NCBI RefSeq assembly: GCF_034377285.1
Contig: NZ_CP139715.1
Span: 2,526,001 to 2,590,000, forward strand
Direction: 5' to 3'
Source of the DNA: Thalassobaculum sp. OXR-137
Lineage (GTDB): Bacteria; Pseudomonadota; Alphaproteobacteria; Thalassobaculales; Thalassobaculaceae
Length of the DNA stretch: 64,000 nucleotides
Numbering within the stretch: position 1 is the stretch's first letter; the number at the start of each line of letters is the position of its first letter. The position numbers were made by a program, and so were the translations under genes. Under the pieces are notes generated by a model that searched no databases, was not told the DNA's origin, and saw nothing but the letters and a program-made list of their open reading frames with translations. This document shows, piece after piece, positions 53,099 to 62,077 of this stretch.

Positions 53099-53947
53099 TC
53101 AGGGCCAGCGCACTTCCGGCGGCAGGCTCATCAGAATCGCCTCCACATTGCCGCCGGTCTTCAGCCCGAAGATCGTGCCTCGGTCGTAGAGCAGGTTGAA
53201 CTCCACGTAGCGGCCGCGGCGCACGAGCTGGTGCTCGCGTTCGGCCGCGGTCCAGTCCTCGTCCATGCGCCGGGCCGCGATTCTGGGATAGGTCTCCAGG
53301 AAGGCGAGGCCGACATCCTTGGTGAAGGCGAAGGCGCTGTCGAAATCCTGGTCGAGATAGTCGTAGAAGATGCCGCCGATGCCGCGCGGCTCGTCGCGGT
53401 GTTTCAGGTGGAAGTACTCGTCACACCATTTCTTGAACTTCGGATAGTACTCCGGATCGTGCTTGTCGCAGGCCGCCTTCAGGCCCGCGTGGAAGGCGTC
53501 GGTATCGACCTGTTCCGGGACCATGGGCGTCAGATCGGCACCGCCGCCGAACCAGCTCTTGGTGGTGGCGATGTGCCGGGTGTTCATGTGCACCGCCGGC
53601 ACCTTGGGTGACTGCATATGGGCGACCAGGGAAATGCCGGTGGCGAAGAATCGCGGGTCCTCGTCGGCGCCGGGGATCTGCTTGCGAAACTCCTCGGAGA
53701 ATTCGCCATGGACCGTGGAGACGTTGACCCCGACCTTCTCGAAGACGCGGCCCTTCATCACCGACATGACGCCCCCGCCGCCGCCGTCGCGCTCCCAGGC
53801 CTTGCGCTCGAAGCGGCTGGGATCGCGGTCCTTGAGCGGACCGTCGTAGCTGTCCTCCAGCGCTTCGAAGGCGGCGCAGATCCTGTCGCGCAGCTCCTCG
53901 AACCAGGCTTGCGCGGCGGCGCGTTGATCGTCGGATGAAAGATACAT
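53099..53947 (-). CDS. hemF: Oxygen-dependent coproporphyrinogen III oxidase
   Basis: A 282-residue aerobic coproporphyrinogen III oxidase that converts coproporphyrinogen III to protoporphyrinogen IX in haem biosynthesis. The HemF segment [20 protein letters not shown] then [20 protein letters not shown] is the diagnostic active-site region; the region [20 protein letters not shown] and [20 protein letters not shown] complete it. The ATG of [13 protein letters not shown] starts a protein slightly shorter than Escherichia coli HemF. GGAGCGGC precedes it. It stands alone between pdeM and a methyltransferase gene. Using oxygen, it fits an aerobic lifestyle. Confidence 0.96.
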   Translation of the reverse strand: MYLSSDDQRAAAQAWFEELRDRICAAFEALEDSYDGPLKDRDPSRFERKAWERDGGGGGVMSVMKGRVFEKVGVNVSTVHGEFSEEFRKQIPGADEDPRFFATGISLVAHMQSPKVPAVHMNTRHIATTKSWFGGGADLTPMVPEQVDTDAFHAGLKAACDKHDPEYYPKFKKWCDEYFHLKHRDEPRGIGGIFYDYLDQDFDSAFAFTKDVGLAFLETYPRIAARRMDEDWTAAEREHQLVRRGRYVEFNLLYDRGTIFGLKTGGNVEAILMSLPPEVRWP

Positions 53948-54022
53948 GGGGCCGCTCCTGCCGGGCATGGGTGACGGGCAAAGAGAACCACCGCAGACGG
54001 AACAGGGCAAGCAGCCAGCGCC

Positions 54023-54811
54023 TCAATGGGCCTTACGTCTGGGTCGCCGCGCGTAGAGGGCGGAGAAGGCGAGCCGTTCCTCGAAGAGACCCGTGGGTTC
54101 GAGCGCCAGCAGCCGCGAGCGGGCATCGATCTCGAAGCTGTCGACCCGGCTTCCGAGACGTTTGGGATTGAAATAGGACGTGGAGAACATGTGGCCGATG
54201 GCGTCGTCGACGGTCCAGCGCCGGGTGACCGGATACAGCACTCGCTCAACCTCGCAGAAGGCGGACGCGCGCAGGAAATCCTCGTGCTGACCCCGGTTGG
54301 CGGCATGTGGAACACCCTCGGGGCACCAGTCCTCCTTCAGCGCCTCGATGGTCCGTCCGATCTTGGTCTCCGACCGGGTGCGGCCGTCCTCGTGGACCAC
54401 GACCACGCCGCCTCCGGGTTCCAGCACCGAGTCCAACCGGTGCAGAACCAGGGCGCGGTCTGTCCAGTGGAACGACCGGCCGAACAGGGCGACCCGGGCG
54501 GGACCGTCCTCCGGTGCCACCGCTTCCGCAATCTTGTGCACGAAGGGAATGTCGGCGCCGATCTCCAAGGCCCGCCGCCGCGCGGCGGCGAGCATGGGCT
54601 CGTTCGGCTCGATCCCGGTCACGGCCACGCCGAGCGCGTGAAGGCCGAAGGTGAGCGGTCCGGGTCCGCAGCCGATATCGAGCACCCGCCCGACTCCGTC
54701 CTCCAGGGCGAAGCGCCCGACGATGTCGGCGATCATTTCCGGCGGGTAGGGCAGCCGGTAGCGGACGTAGTGGTCGACGGTGCTGTCGAACAGGGTGGTG
54801 GTGTCGATCAT
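54023..54811 (-). CDS. Class I SAM-dependent methyltransferase
   Basis: A 262-residue cytosolic methyltransferase with the class I SAM motif VLDIGCGPGPLTFGLHALGV at about residues 40-59 and VTGIEPNEPMLAAARRRALE as motif II. ARVALFGRSFHWTDRALVLHRLD follows, with the FHW segment typical of methyltransf_11 proteins that start with a FD-x-x-A/VD-x-Y-x-x-x-R-x-x-Y segment (LFDSTVDHYVRYRLPYP). The substrate is unknown; this subgroup resembles generic small-molecule or YdaC-type enzymes. The ATG at 54811 is used rather than 14 codons earlier because the homologous part starts there. No operon partner. Confidence 0.88.
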   Translation of the reverse strand: MIDTTTLFDSTVDHYVRYRLPYPPEMIADIVGRFALEDGVGRVLDIGCGPGPLTFGLHALGVAVTGIEPNEPMLAAARRRALEIGADIPFVHKIAEAVAPEDGPARVALFGRSFHWTDRALVLHRLDSVLEPGGGVVVVHEDGRTRSETKIGRTIEALKEDWCPEGVPHAANRGQHEDFLRASAFCEVERVLYPVTRRWTVDDAIGHMFSTSYFNPKRLGSRVDSFEIDARSRLLALEPTGLFEERLAFSALYARRPRRKAH

Positions 54812-55052
54812 GACGGGACGGATCGCGCAAAAGGGGACGGGACGTCGGAACAATAGCCGATCCGGATGACGGATCGTCTACTGCGTGCCGATTATTCGCG
54901 ATCGCCCATTTGCGATGCGCTGCCGATCTTTGCGGCTTGGGCGTGGGCGGACCCCCCTGTACTCTGACGAAAACCGGCCCATGTGATCGCCTGGACAACC
55001 AAGAGTCCGGACAACCCGACGCCCGGACATCCCATCGACAGAGGAGGACACC

Positions 55053-55457
55053 ATGACCAAGGCCTATGCCGAGATCACCGATCTGATGCAGCGCTATTTC
55101 GACGGCTTCTACAATGGGGACGTGGAGCTGCTGAAGACCGTGTTTCATCCGAGCTGCCATCTGTTGTCCGCCCGCGATGGCGCGCTGACGGATGACGACA
55201 TGGAGGCGGTCTACAAGCGTGTCGCCGGCCGTACGGCGCCGGCCGTCAATGGCGAGACCAACCGGGACCGGATCCTGTCGATCGACCTCGCCAATCCTGA
55301 GCTGGCGCTGGCCAAGGTGCAGATCGCCATCGGCCAGAAGCTGTTCACGGACTACCTGAACTGCATCCGGATCGACGGCGAGTGGAAGATCATCTCCAAG
55401 GTGTTCACCTACGATCTGATGGAGCAGGCCTCGGTCAACGCCCAGGCGGCTGAGTAA
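55053..55457 (+). CDS. SnoaL/lumazine-binding-like NTF2-fold protein
   Basis: A 134-residue NTF2-fold protein of the putative lumazine-binding type (nuclear transport factor 2 family). The start (YAEITDLMQRYFDGFYNGDV then ELLKTVFHPSCHLLSA) gives the first two helices; LNCIRIDGEWKIISKVF is the typical beta ending. It probably binds a small molecule or acts as an isomerase; the ligand is unknown. AGAGGAGGA precedes the ATG by five to six bases. The gene is alone, with a 241-base gap upstream and a 265-base gap downstream in which I see no gene. Confidence 0.85.
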   Translation: MTKAYAEITDLMQRYFDGFYNGDVELLKTVFHPSCHLLSARDGALTDDDMEAVYKRVAGRTAPAVNGETNRDRILSIDLANPELALAKVQIAIGQKLFTDYLNCIRIDGEWKIISKVFTYDLMEQASVNAQAAE

Positions 55458-55654
55458 CCGTTCGGGCCTTAGGTATTTGGCGAGGTGCGGTTGGAGAAGA
55501 CAACCCGCACTTCGCCCATCATGTGTGTGAATTTTTCTGACGAAACAGCAGTTTGGTGGGAAGGGTGATGCCATTGGTTCGGCTTGACCGTCGTCGGTAG
55601 GCATCCAAGCACCCCGACATTTCCTGTCGCTGGGACCGCCATCCGAAAACGACA

Positions 55655-55677
55655 AAGGCCCGCTTTGAGCGGGCCTT
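55655..55677 (-). terminator. Terminator downstream of the DUF2852 gene
   Basis: AAGGCCCGC (55655-55663) pairs perfectly with GCGGGCCTT (55669-55677) around a five-base loop. On the minus strand it is followed by TGTCGTTTTC. It lies about 45 bases past the stop of the DUF2852 gene. Confidence 0.8.
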
Positions 55678-55722
55678 CGCGTGTCCGGTCGTCGCCGGCT
55701 ATCGCGCCGTCGGTGCAGCGTT

Positions 55723-56097
55723 TCAGGCCGGGTTCGCGTCCGGCGTCGGGCCCTCGGGGCGGGACCGGCGCTGCGACATGAACTGGTCGAACTCGGCCTT
55801 GTCCTTCGCCCGGCGAAGCTGCTCCAGGAAGTCCTGGAACTCCTGCTGCTCCTCCTCGAGGCGACGCAGGGTCTCCGCCTTGTAGTCGTCGAAGGCGGCG
55901 TTGCCGCTCGAACCGCTGGCGCGGGATTCCGACTTCCACCACTGACCGCGGCGGCTCTTGAAACAACCCATCCGTCCACTCCACATCATGTAACCAAGGA
56001 TCGCGAGGCCAACCGGCCAGAAAACGACGAAGCCGGCGACCATCAGCCCGATCCAGGCTGGCTTGCCAAATTCGTCGAGCTTGTGAACCAGCTCCAT
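55723..56097 (-). CDS. DUF2852 family membrane protein
   Basis: A 124-residue protein of the alphaproteobacterial DUF2852 family. One membrane helix or hairpin at about residues 13-37 (PAWIGLMVAGFVVFWPVGLA then ILGYMMWSGRM) is followed by a cytoplasmic tail that becomes a heptad-like coiled coil, ETLRRLEEEQQEFQDFLEQL. Function unknown; the plan recalls the phage-shock-type membrane stress proteins. GGAGG precedes the ATG by four bases. A 25-base palindrome lies directly before that site and overlaps a TATAAA-like -10 box, implying tight repression. A TetR gene follows upstream on the same strand but has its own operator. Confidence 0.9.
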   Translation of the reverse strand: MELVHKLDEFGKPAWIGLMVAGFVVFWPVGLAILGYMMWSGRMGCFKSRRGQWWKSESRASGSSGNAAFDDYKAETLRRLEEEQQEFQDFLEQLRRAKDKAEFDQFMSQRRSRPEGPTPDANPA

Positions 56098-56107
56098 AGA
56101 ACCTCCA

Positions 56108-56132
56108 ATGTTAATGTTTATAACATTTACAT
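56108..56132. promoter_or_regulatory. 25-bp palindromic operator upstream of the DUF2852 gene
   Basis: ATGTTAATGTTTATAACATT and its continuation TACAT form an odd-centred palindrome (centre 56120) with ten of twelve pairs matching; AATGTT-TAT-AACATT is perfect. It overlaps the presumed -10 element and ends 11 bases from the start codon. AT-rich palindromes like this are typical of Fur-superfamily repressors; Zur is encoded in this window, but the match to Zur sites is unproved. Confidence 0.65.
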
Positions 56133-56211
56133 AAGCGGCCGCGGAGCGCGTATCAAGAAGGGCATGGGGAAAAATTCGTGTGGTAAATGCCGCAGCGATT
56201 TGCGGTGGGCG

Positions 56212-56859
56212 TCAGCGCTGGTGAACCGGCAATCCCAGACCCTGCAGATAGACCAGGACCCCGGCCTCCAGCAGTTCTTCCGGCGTCATCGGCAGCGCCC
56301 GCGAGCCCCCCGCATTGCGGGTGAACAGCGCGGCGACTCCGTGGGCCAAGCTCCAGACATGCAGGGCGACCATCAGGGCCGGCGGTCTTTCGCCTTCCGG
56401 AGCCAGAGCACATAGGGTGTCGGCGGCACGGCGCAAGACCGAGAAGGCCTGGTCGGACGCCTTGCGGAGCTCCGGCGTGGCGTTGCGGTCGATCCCGGCC
56501 TCGAACATGGCGGAATAATGCGAGGGTTCATCCCGGGCGAAGGCGAGATAGGCCTGCCCCGTGCGCTCGAAGGCGCTGAAGGGATCGGGCTTGCCGTCGT
56601 CCCAGGCCGCCTCCAACCGGCCGGCGAAAAGTGTGAAGCCGCGCTCCGCCACATCGGCCAGCAGGGCGTCCCGGTCCCGGAAATGCCGGTAGGGTGCAGC
56701 CGCACTGACCCCGGCGGAGCGGGCCGCGTCGGCAAAGCTGAAGCCGCCGGCGCCCTTCTCCGCGATCAGGTTCAGCGCAGCCTCGATCAGGGCTTCCCGC
56801 AGGTTGCCGTGATGGTAGCCGCGCCTCGGCCCTCCGGATCCGTCTCTCGACCAGCTCAT
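56212..56859 (-). CDS. TetR family transcriptional regulator
   Basis: A 215-residue TetR repressor. The DNA-binding helices are at about residues 17-65: YHHGNLREALIEAALNLIAE, KGAGGFSFADAARSAGVSAA with the recognition helix, APYRHFRDRDALLADV. The C-terminal ligand domain has a W-H-G motif near residue 167 (VWSLAHGVAALF), placing it in the TetR C33/WHG type. A perfect 12-base palindrome (GCCTAATTAGGC) lies four bases upstream of its ATG and probably serves for autorepression. The regulated genes could include the 2OG-oxygenase-like gene transcribed divergently 130 bases away. The effector is unknown. Confidence 0.92.
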   Translation of the reverse strand: MSWSRDGSGGPRRGYHHGNLREALIEAALNLIAEKGAGGFSFADAARSAGVSAAAPYRHFRDRDALLADVAERGFTLFAGRLEAAWDDGKPDPFSAFERTGQAYLAFARDEPSHYSAMFEAGIDRNATPELRKASDQAFSVLRRAADTLCALAPEGERPPALMVALHVWSLAHGVAALFTRNAGGSRALPMTPEELLEAGVLVYLQGLGLPVHQR

Positions 56860-56862
56860 GCA

Positions 56863-56874
56863 GCCTAATTAGGC
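56863..56874. promoter_or_regulatory. Probable TetR operator (perfect 12-bp palindrome)
   Basis: GCCTAATTAGGC is a perfect palindrome four bases from the start codon of the TetR gene and in the divergent region shared with the 2OG oxygenase-like gene. Binding here would block transcription or translation start of the regulator. Confidence 0.6.
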
Positions 56875-56989
56875 CATCGCCGGGGCGAATGCAGCCGCAA
56901 TCGTCGCGCCGTTGGGTGACGGGGCGGTTGACGCGGCGGCGGGGCGATAGCATTGCTGTGGCACCGAGTGACCCGCTGCCGAGGGCGTG

Positions 56990-57688
56990 ATGGCGACCAT
57001 CCTGAACTGCTTCCCGTTGACCGTTTACAAGGACCGCCTGGGCCTCGATCCGGCCTACCGACGGCAGATCGGCGAGGCGGTGATCGACGCCTACCGGACC
57101 GGCCCGAAGGCGGGGGTCAGCAAGACCAGCGCCTGGACGGGCGACCGTAACGGCCGGGAGTTTCTGCACCTGGATCCGGCGATGGCGCCGATGTTCAAGG
57201 CGGTTCACAGCCGGATGGTCGACTATCTGCGGGCGCTGAAGATCGATCCCTCCAAGCTGGACCTGCACTACACCCGCTCCTGGGGCACGGTGAGCGAGCC
57301 GGGACAGTCGATCCGGCGCCACCGCCACAACCAGAGCCATATCTCGGTGGTGTATTATCCGGTGAAGGATGCGGGCACGGGCAACCTGGTGTTCCACCTG
57401 CCGGACCCGCTCAACGAGTTCTCCCCCGGTTTGTTCGAGCAACATTCGCGCGACATGGGGCTGATCACCGAGAGCAACATCCTGAATTCGGAGCTGGTCG
57501 ATCTGCCGGTGGAGGAGGACGACATCGTCGTGTTTCCGTCGAAGACCTATCACGGCACCGAGCCCAACAACACGCCGGGTACCCGGATCTCCATCGCCAT
57601 CGACGTGGTGATCACCCTGAAGGACAGCGGCGGGGTGGAATACCTGATGCCGCCGGCGGAGAAGTGGCGGAAGTCTCAGGATGTCTGA
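56990..57688 (+). CDS. Putative 2OG-Fe(II) oxygenase (TIGR02466-like)
   Basis: A 232-residue protein matching the TIGR02466 group of putative 2-oxoglutarate and iron-dependent oxygenases. The metal motif lies in GQSIRRHRHNQSHISVVYYP, followed by GTGNLVFHLPDP. The distal histidine and the 2OG-binding arginine are in TYHGTEPNNTPGTRISIAID. The jelly-roll fold is expected. Substrate unknown; family members include putative protein or nucleotide hydroxylases. The ATG at 56990 is used, with GAGGG close upstream; a GTG three bases before is equally possible. It diverges from the TetR gene and converges with the sulfite-exporter-like gene. Confidence 0.85.
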   Translation: MATILNCFPLTVYKDRLGLDPAYRRQIGEAVIDAYRTGPKAGVSKTSAWTGDRNGREFLHLDPAMAPMFKAVHSRMVDYLRALKIDPSKLDLHYTRSWGTVSEPGQSIRRHRHNQSHISVVYYPVKDAGTGNLVFHLPDPLNEFSPGLFEQHSRDMGLITESNILNSELVDLPVEEDDIVVFPSKTYHGTEPNNTPGTRISIAIDVVITLKDSGGVEYLMPPAEKWRKSQDV

Positions 57689-57713
57689 CGCGCCGTCACC
57701 GGGTCGGCGGCCG

Positions 57714-58649
57714 TCAGTGACCGTCCGCGGCCTCGGGATGCGTGAATTCGACGCTGAAGGTCTCGGTCGGCGTGACGGTGAGGTCCACCGCCAGCTTCAG
57801 GCTTACCGCCAGCACCATTAGCGCCAGCAGGCCGCGGAGCTGTTCGCCGCGCAGGTTGGCGCCCAGCCGGGTTCCGATCTGCGCCCCGACCACGCCGCCG
57901 ATCAGCAGCACGATGGCCAGCACGACGTCGACGGTCTGGGTGTTTATCGCCTGCAGGAACGTCACGTTGGCGGTGACGAAGATGATCTGGAACAGCGACG
58001 TACCGACGACCACGCTGGTCGGCATGCCGAGGAGATAGATCATCGCCGGCACCAGCACGAAGCCGCCGCCCACGCCCATCATCGCGGTCAGGGTGCCGAT
58101 CACGACGCCGACGCCCAGCGGCAGCAGCACGCTGATATAGAGCTTCGACTTGCGGAACCGCATCTTGAACGGCAGGCCGTGCAGCCAGGTGTGCTGGTGA
58201 ATCTTGCGCCGGCGCGGGGTGGCGGAGCGGGTCCGGCGGATCGAGCGGATGCTCTCGTTCAGCATCAGCCCGCCGATGCTGCCCAGCAGGATCACGTAGC
58301 TCAGCCGGATCACCAGGTCGATCTGGCCCACGGACCGCAGCAGGTTGAACAGCACAACGCCGATGGACGAGCCCAGGATGCCGCCCAGCAGCAGGACGGT
58401 GCCCATGCGCAGGTCGACATTGCCGCGGCGCCAATGGGCAAGCACGCCGGAAACCGACGCGCCGACGATCTGGTTGGCGCTGGTCGCCACGGCGACCGCA
58501 GGCGGGATGCCGATAAAGATCAGCAGCGGGGTCATCAGGAAGCCGCCGCCGACCCCGAACAGCCCCGACAGCACGCCGATCGCGCCACCCAGCCCAAGGA
58601 TCACCAGCAGGTTCACGGAAACCTCGGCGATCGGCAGGTACACGTGCAT
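57714..58649 (-). CDS. TauE/SafE family sulfite/anion exporter (COG0730)
   Basis: A 311-residue inner-membrane carrier of the TauE/SafE family with about eight helices. Two inverted repeats each carry the hallmark GVLSGLFGVGGGFLMTPLL (residues about 25-43) and TLTAMMGVGGGFVLVPAMIY in the second half. Members export sulfite, sulfoacetate or other organosulfur or organic anions. A cytoplasmic basic loop (RRTRSATPRRRKIHQH) joins the halves. It has no partner genes that fix the substrate. The upstream region to 58775 has no gene. Confidence 0.9.
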   Translation of the reverse strand: MHVYLPIAEVSVNLLVILGLGGAIGVLSGLFGVGGGFLMTPLLIFIGIPPAVAVATSANQIVGASVSGVLAHWRRGNVDLRMGTVLLLGGILGSSIGVVLFNLLRSVGQIDLVIRLSYVILLGSIGGLMLNESIRSIRRTRSATPRRRKIHQHTWLHGLPFKMRFRKSKLYISVLLPLGVGVVIGTLTAMMGVGGGFVLVPAMIYLLGMPTSVVVGTSLFQIIFVTANVTFLQAINTQTVDVVLAIVLLIGGVVGAQIGTRLGANLRGEQLRGLLALMVLAVSLKLAVDLTVTPTETFSVEFTHPEAADGH

Positions 58650-58775
58650 GGCGCGCTGTCCGGTTTGAGAAGCGGATCACATCTTATGCGCCCTTTCCCG
58701 TGGTCCCTGTCAATCACCCGACGTCGAACACCGTGAATCTGACGTGCGTTTTCGCGCGGATGCGACGAATTCGTC

Positions 58776-59306
58776 TCAGTTCGGCACGCCGGCCCCGATA
58801 TCCAGGTACCGGCGGTCGAGGACCTCGGTCACGGTGGCGATCCCGTCATTGGCGAAGTCGAAATCCGGCTCGCCCGTCGGTTCAGTGGTCGAGCACGAGT
58901 AGAACCAGCGCACGCCCGCGTCGTCGCGCAGGGGGTAGCTCAGCGAGACCCGCTGCATCGTCAGCCCGCGCCAGGCGACAGAGCGCATCCGGGTATACAT
59001 GCCGCAAGGCTGCGCGCAGGCGAGGAAGAACGGCCGCGAGGCTTCCTGGCGGCGGTCCTCGGGCACCATCTCGAGGTAGTTCCGGCCGGTGATCTCCTCA
59101 TCGTAAGCCCGCGCGACCATCGAGCCGACCAGACGCAGCCGGATATCGTCGGGCGATACGAGTTCGTGAACCACCATATGGGCGAGGGCCCGGCCGAGTG
59201 CCTCCGGCCGGAAGTCGCGCCGATGCGGAACCAGGCCAGTCTTCGGCAGCTCCATCCAATGACGCTGGAACACCTGCAGCGTCGGATTGGACGCGAGGTC
59301 TGTCAT
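58776..59306 (-). CDS. PAS_5 domain protein, copy 1
   Basis: A 176-residue protein consisting of a single PAS_5 domain, a family largely found in alphaproteobacteria. Landmarks are FRPEALGRALAHMVVHELVS, RLRLVGSMVARAYDEEITGR then NYLEMVPEDRR, and a C-terminal LDRRYLDIGAGVPN. It has no output domain, so it may bind a ligand or act as a partner to another protein. It is a tandem paralogue of the next gene (59356-59916): same length, same order and identical short segments such as ITG-NYL and RRY-DIGAG. The two lie downstream of acs on the same strand and may be cotranscribed with it. Confidence 0.85.
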   Translation of the reverse strand: MTDLASNPTLQVFQRHWMELPKTGLVPHRRDFRPEALGRALAHMVVHELVSPDDIRLRLVGSMVARAYDEEITGRNYLEMVPEDRRQEASRPFFLACAQPCGMYTRMRSVAWRGLTMQRVSLSYPLRDDAGVRWFYSCSTTEPTGEPDFDFANDGIATVTEVLDRRYLDIGAGVPN

Positions 59307-59355
59307 CGGAAGGCGCCGGTCGTGAGAGAGGGGCCGGCGGGCCCCGGCGCCTCGC

Positions 59356-59916
59356 TCAATCGCTGAAGTCCGGAAGCCCCGCGCCGATATCGATATAGCG
59401 CCGGTCGAGCACGTTCATCACCCTCAGCTCGTGGCGGTCGTCGAAGAAGGTTTTGCGCTCCGTGGCGGGATTCGAGCAGTAATAGACCAGCCGAGCAACG
59501 CCGTTGTCGTCGCGCATGGGGAAGGCGACCGACTCCCGGGTCAGCACCGTTCCGTTCTCCGCCACCGACCGGAGGTGGACCAGCATCCCGGCCGGCTGCT
59601 CGCAGATGAGGAAGATCGCCCGCGACGCCTTCTGGCGGCGCGCCGGTTCTACGAAGTCGAGGTAATTCTGGCCGGTTATTTCCCGCCCGTAATCGTCCAC
59701 CACGGCCGTTCCGACCAACCGGAGCTTCAAGTGTTCCGGCGAGATCAGTTCGTGAATGACCAGATTGGCAAGCAGGCCGGGGATCCGTTCCGGCTCGAAA
59801 TCCCGCCGGCTCGGGATCAGGTCGACGGTCGGCAGGGAGAGCCAGTGTCGGGCGAACGCGACGGACAATGCCGTCGCGTTCTCCAAACCCGTCATGACCA
59901 GGTCGTCTCGCGTCAT
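59356..59916 (-). CDS. PAS_5 domain protein, copy 2
   Basis: A 186-residue PAS_5 protein, paralogous to the gene at 58776-59306. It shows SRRDFEPERIPGLLANLVIH, LRLVGTAVVDDYGREITGQN and MNVLDRRYIDIGAGLPDFSD. Identity to copy 1 looks moderate (roughly 35-45 percent by eye over the core), so the duplication is old. GGGAG lies six bases before the ATG; a second ATG seven codons in is possible. The gap to acs upstream is 40 bases, suggesting an acs-PAS-PAS transcript. A regulatory tie to acetate metabolism is possible but unproved. Confidence 0.85.
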   Translation of the reverse strand: MTRDDLVMTGLENATALSVAFARHWLSLPTVDLIPSRRDFEPERIPGLLANLVIHELISPEHLKLRLVGTAVVDDYGREITGQNYLDFVEPARRQKASRAIFLICEQPAGMLVHLRSVAENGTVLTRESVAFPMRDDNGVARLVYYCSNPATERKTFFDDRHELRVMNVLDRRYIDIGAGLPDFSD

Positions 59917-59955
59917 GCCCGCTCCCGGCTTTGGGGCGGATCATGAGCCTGACGC

Positions 59956-61896
59956 CTACCCCCGGTTCATCCGATTCTCGACCAGGTCGTCGACCACGGC
60001 GGGATCCGCCAGGGTGGAGGTGTCGCCGAGCTGATCATGCTCGTTTGCGGCGATTTTCCGAAGAATCCGTCGCATGATCTTGCCCGATCGGGTCTTTGGC
60101 AAGCCCGGGGCCCATTGGATGAGGTCCGGCGAGGCGATCGGCCCGATCTCCTTGCGCACCCATTGGACCAGTTCCTTGCGCAGCTCCTCGCTCGGCTCCT
60201 CGCCGACATTGAGCGTCACGTAGGCATAGATGCCCTGACCCTTGAGGTCGTGCGGATAACCGACAACGGCGGATTCCGCGACCTTGGAATGGGCGACCAG
60301 AGCGCTCTCGACTTCGGCGGTGCCCATCCGGTGGCCGGACACATTGATCACGTCGTCGACACGTCCGGTGATCCAGTAATAGCCGTCGGCATCGCGCCGG
60401 CAGCCGTCGCCGGAGAAGTAGCGGCCCGGGAAGGTGGTGAAATAGGTCTGGATGAAGCGCTCGTGGTCGCCATAGACCGTGCGCATCTGGCCCGGCCAGC
60501 TGTCCTCGATGCAGAGGTTGCCCTCGGTGGCGCCTTCCAGGTCGTTGTGTTCGTTGTCGACCACCACCGGCTTGATGCCGAAGAAGGGCAGGGTGGCGGA
60601 GCCGGGCTTGAGCTTTGTGGCGCCCGGCAGCGGGCTGATCAGGATGCCGCCGGTCTCCGTCTGCCACCAGGTGTCGACCACCGGGCAGCGCTCGTCGCCG
60701 ACGACGCGATGATACCAGAGCCAGGCTTCCGGGTTGATCGGCTCGCCCACCGAGCCGAGCAGGCGCAGGGACGACCGGTCGGTCTTCTTCACCGGCCCCT
60801 CGCCCTCGCGCATCAGGGCGCGGATGGCGGTGGGGGCGGTGTAGAAGATGTTCACCTTGTGCTTGTCGACCACCCGCCAGAACCGGCTGGTGTCGGGGTA
60901 GTTCGGCACGCCCTCGAACATCAGGGTGGTGGCCCCGTTGGCCAGCGGGCCGTAGACAATATAGCTGTGCCCGGTCACCCAGCCGACATCGGCAGTGCAC
61001 CAGTAGATCTCGCCCGGCTTGTAGTCGAAGACGTATTCGTGGGTCATCGACGCGTAGACCAGGTAGCCGCCCGAGGTGTGCAGCACGCCCTTGGGCTTCC
61101 CGGTCGACCCGGAGGTGTAGAGGATGAACAGCGGATCCTCGGCGCCGATCTCCTCCGGCGGGCAGTCCGGCGAGGCCGCCTCGGTGACCTCGTGGTACCA
61201 GTGGTCGCGCCCGTCCACCATGGTGACCTCGTCGCCGGTATGCTGGACGACGATCACGGTCTTGCAGTTCGGGCAGTGCTCCAGCGCCTCGTCGGCGTTC
61301 TTCTTCAGCGGGATGTGGCGGCCGCCGCGCATGCCGGCATCGGAGGTGATCAGCAGGGTGCTGTCGCAATCCTCGATGCGGCCGTGCAGGCTTTCCGGCG
61401 AGAAGCCGCCGAACACCACGGAGTGGATGGCGCCGATCCGCGCGCAGGCCAGCATCGCGTAGGTGGCCTCGGGGATCATCGGCATGTAGATGGTGATCCG
61501 GTCGCCCTTCTTGACGCCCAGGCTCTTCATCGCGTTGGCGAGGCGGCAGACCTGATCGTGCAGCTCGCGATAGGTGATGACCTTGCTGACATCGGGCTCG
61601 TCGCCTTCCCAGATGATCGCGGGCTGATCGGCCTTGTCGGCCAGGTGACGGTCGATGCAGTTCGCAGAGACGTTCAGCGTGCCGTCCTCGTACCAGCGGA
61701 TATGCAGGTCCTTGGCGTCGTAGGAGACGTCCTTCACCTTGGAATACGGCTTGATCCAGTCGATGCGCTGGCCGTGCTCGCCCCAGAAGCCTTCCGGGTC
61801 CTCGATCGAGCGCTTGTACATCTCCTGGTACTTGGCGGCGTCGACCAGGGCGTTGGCGGCGAACTCCGCTGGTACGTCAAGGATGTCTGTGGACAT
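59956..61896 (-). CDS. acs: Acetyl-CoA synthetase
   Basis: A 646-residue AMP-forming acetate-CoA ligase that activates acetate to acetyl-CoA. It has the adenylate motif [19 protein letters not shown], then [20 protein letters not shown], the [15 protein letters not shown] entry and [20 protein letters not shown]. The hinge is [20 protein letters not shown], and the catalytic lysine lies in [15 protein letters not shown], the usual acetylation site. Size matches the family. GGGAG precedes the ATG by seven bases. Two PAS_5 genes follow on the same strand; a 181-base gap to recX upstream has no gene. Confidence 0.97.
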   Translation of the reverse strand: MSTDILDVPAEFAANALVDAAKYQEMYKRSIEDPEGFWGEHGQRIDWIKPYSKVKDVSYDAKDLHIRWYEDGTLNVSANCIDRHLADKADQPAIIWEGDEPDVSKVITYRELHDQVCRLANAMKSLGVKKGDRITIYMPMIPEATYAMLACARIGAIHSVVFGGFSPESLHGRIEDCDSTLLITSDAGMRGGRHIPLKKNADEALEHCPNCKTVIVVQHTGDEVTMVDGRDHWYHEVTEAASPDCPPEEIGAEDPLFILYTSGSTGKPKGVLHTSGGYLVYASMTHEYVFDYKPGEIYWCTADVGWVTGHSYIVYGPLANGATTLMFEGVPNYPDTSRFWRVVDKHKVNIFYTAPTAIRALMREGEGPVKKTDRSSLRLLGSVGEPINPEAWLWYHRVVGDERCPVVDTWWQTETGGILISPLPGATKLKPGSATLPFFGIKPVVVDNEHNDLEGATEGNLCIEDSWPGQMRTVYGDHERFIQTYFTTFPGRYFSGDGCRRDADGYYWITGRVDDVINVSGHRMGTAEVESALVAHSKVAESAVVGYPHDLKGQGIYAYVTLNVGEEPSEELRKELVQWVRKEIGPIASPDLIQWAPGLPKTRSGKIMRRILRKIAANEHDQLGDTSTLADPAVVDDLVENRMNRG

Positions 61897-62077
61897 GCGA
61901 TCGCTCCCTCTGCCCTCTGTTTTTCTACCCCTGACCGGGGAGGTTTTCAGACCGCAGTATCTGCATCGGGCGCGTGGTTAACAAGATGCGGGTCCGAACT
62001 TTCCCGGGTTCGGGCTGGATTCTGTCAAGGAACGCGTGAGCTTGGCAGTGGTTCAGTCAAAAGATTTACAACCGGGT

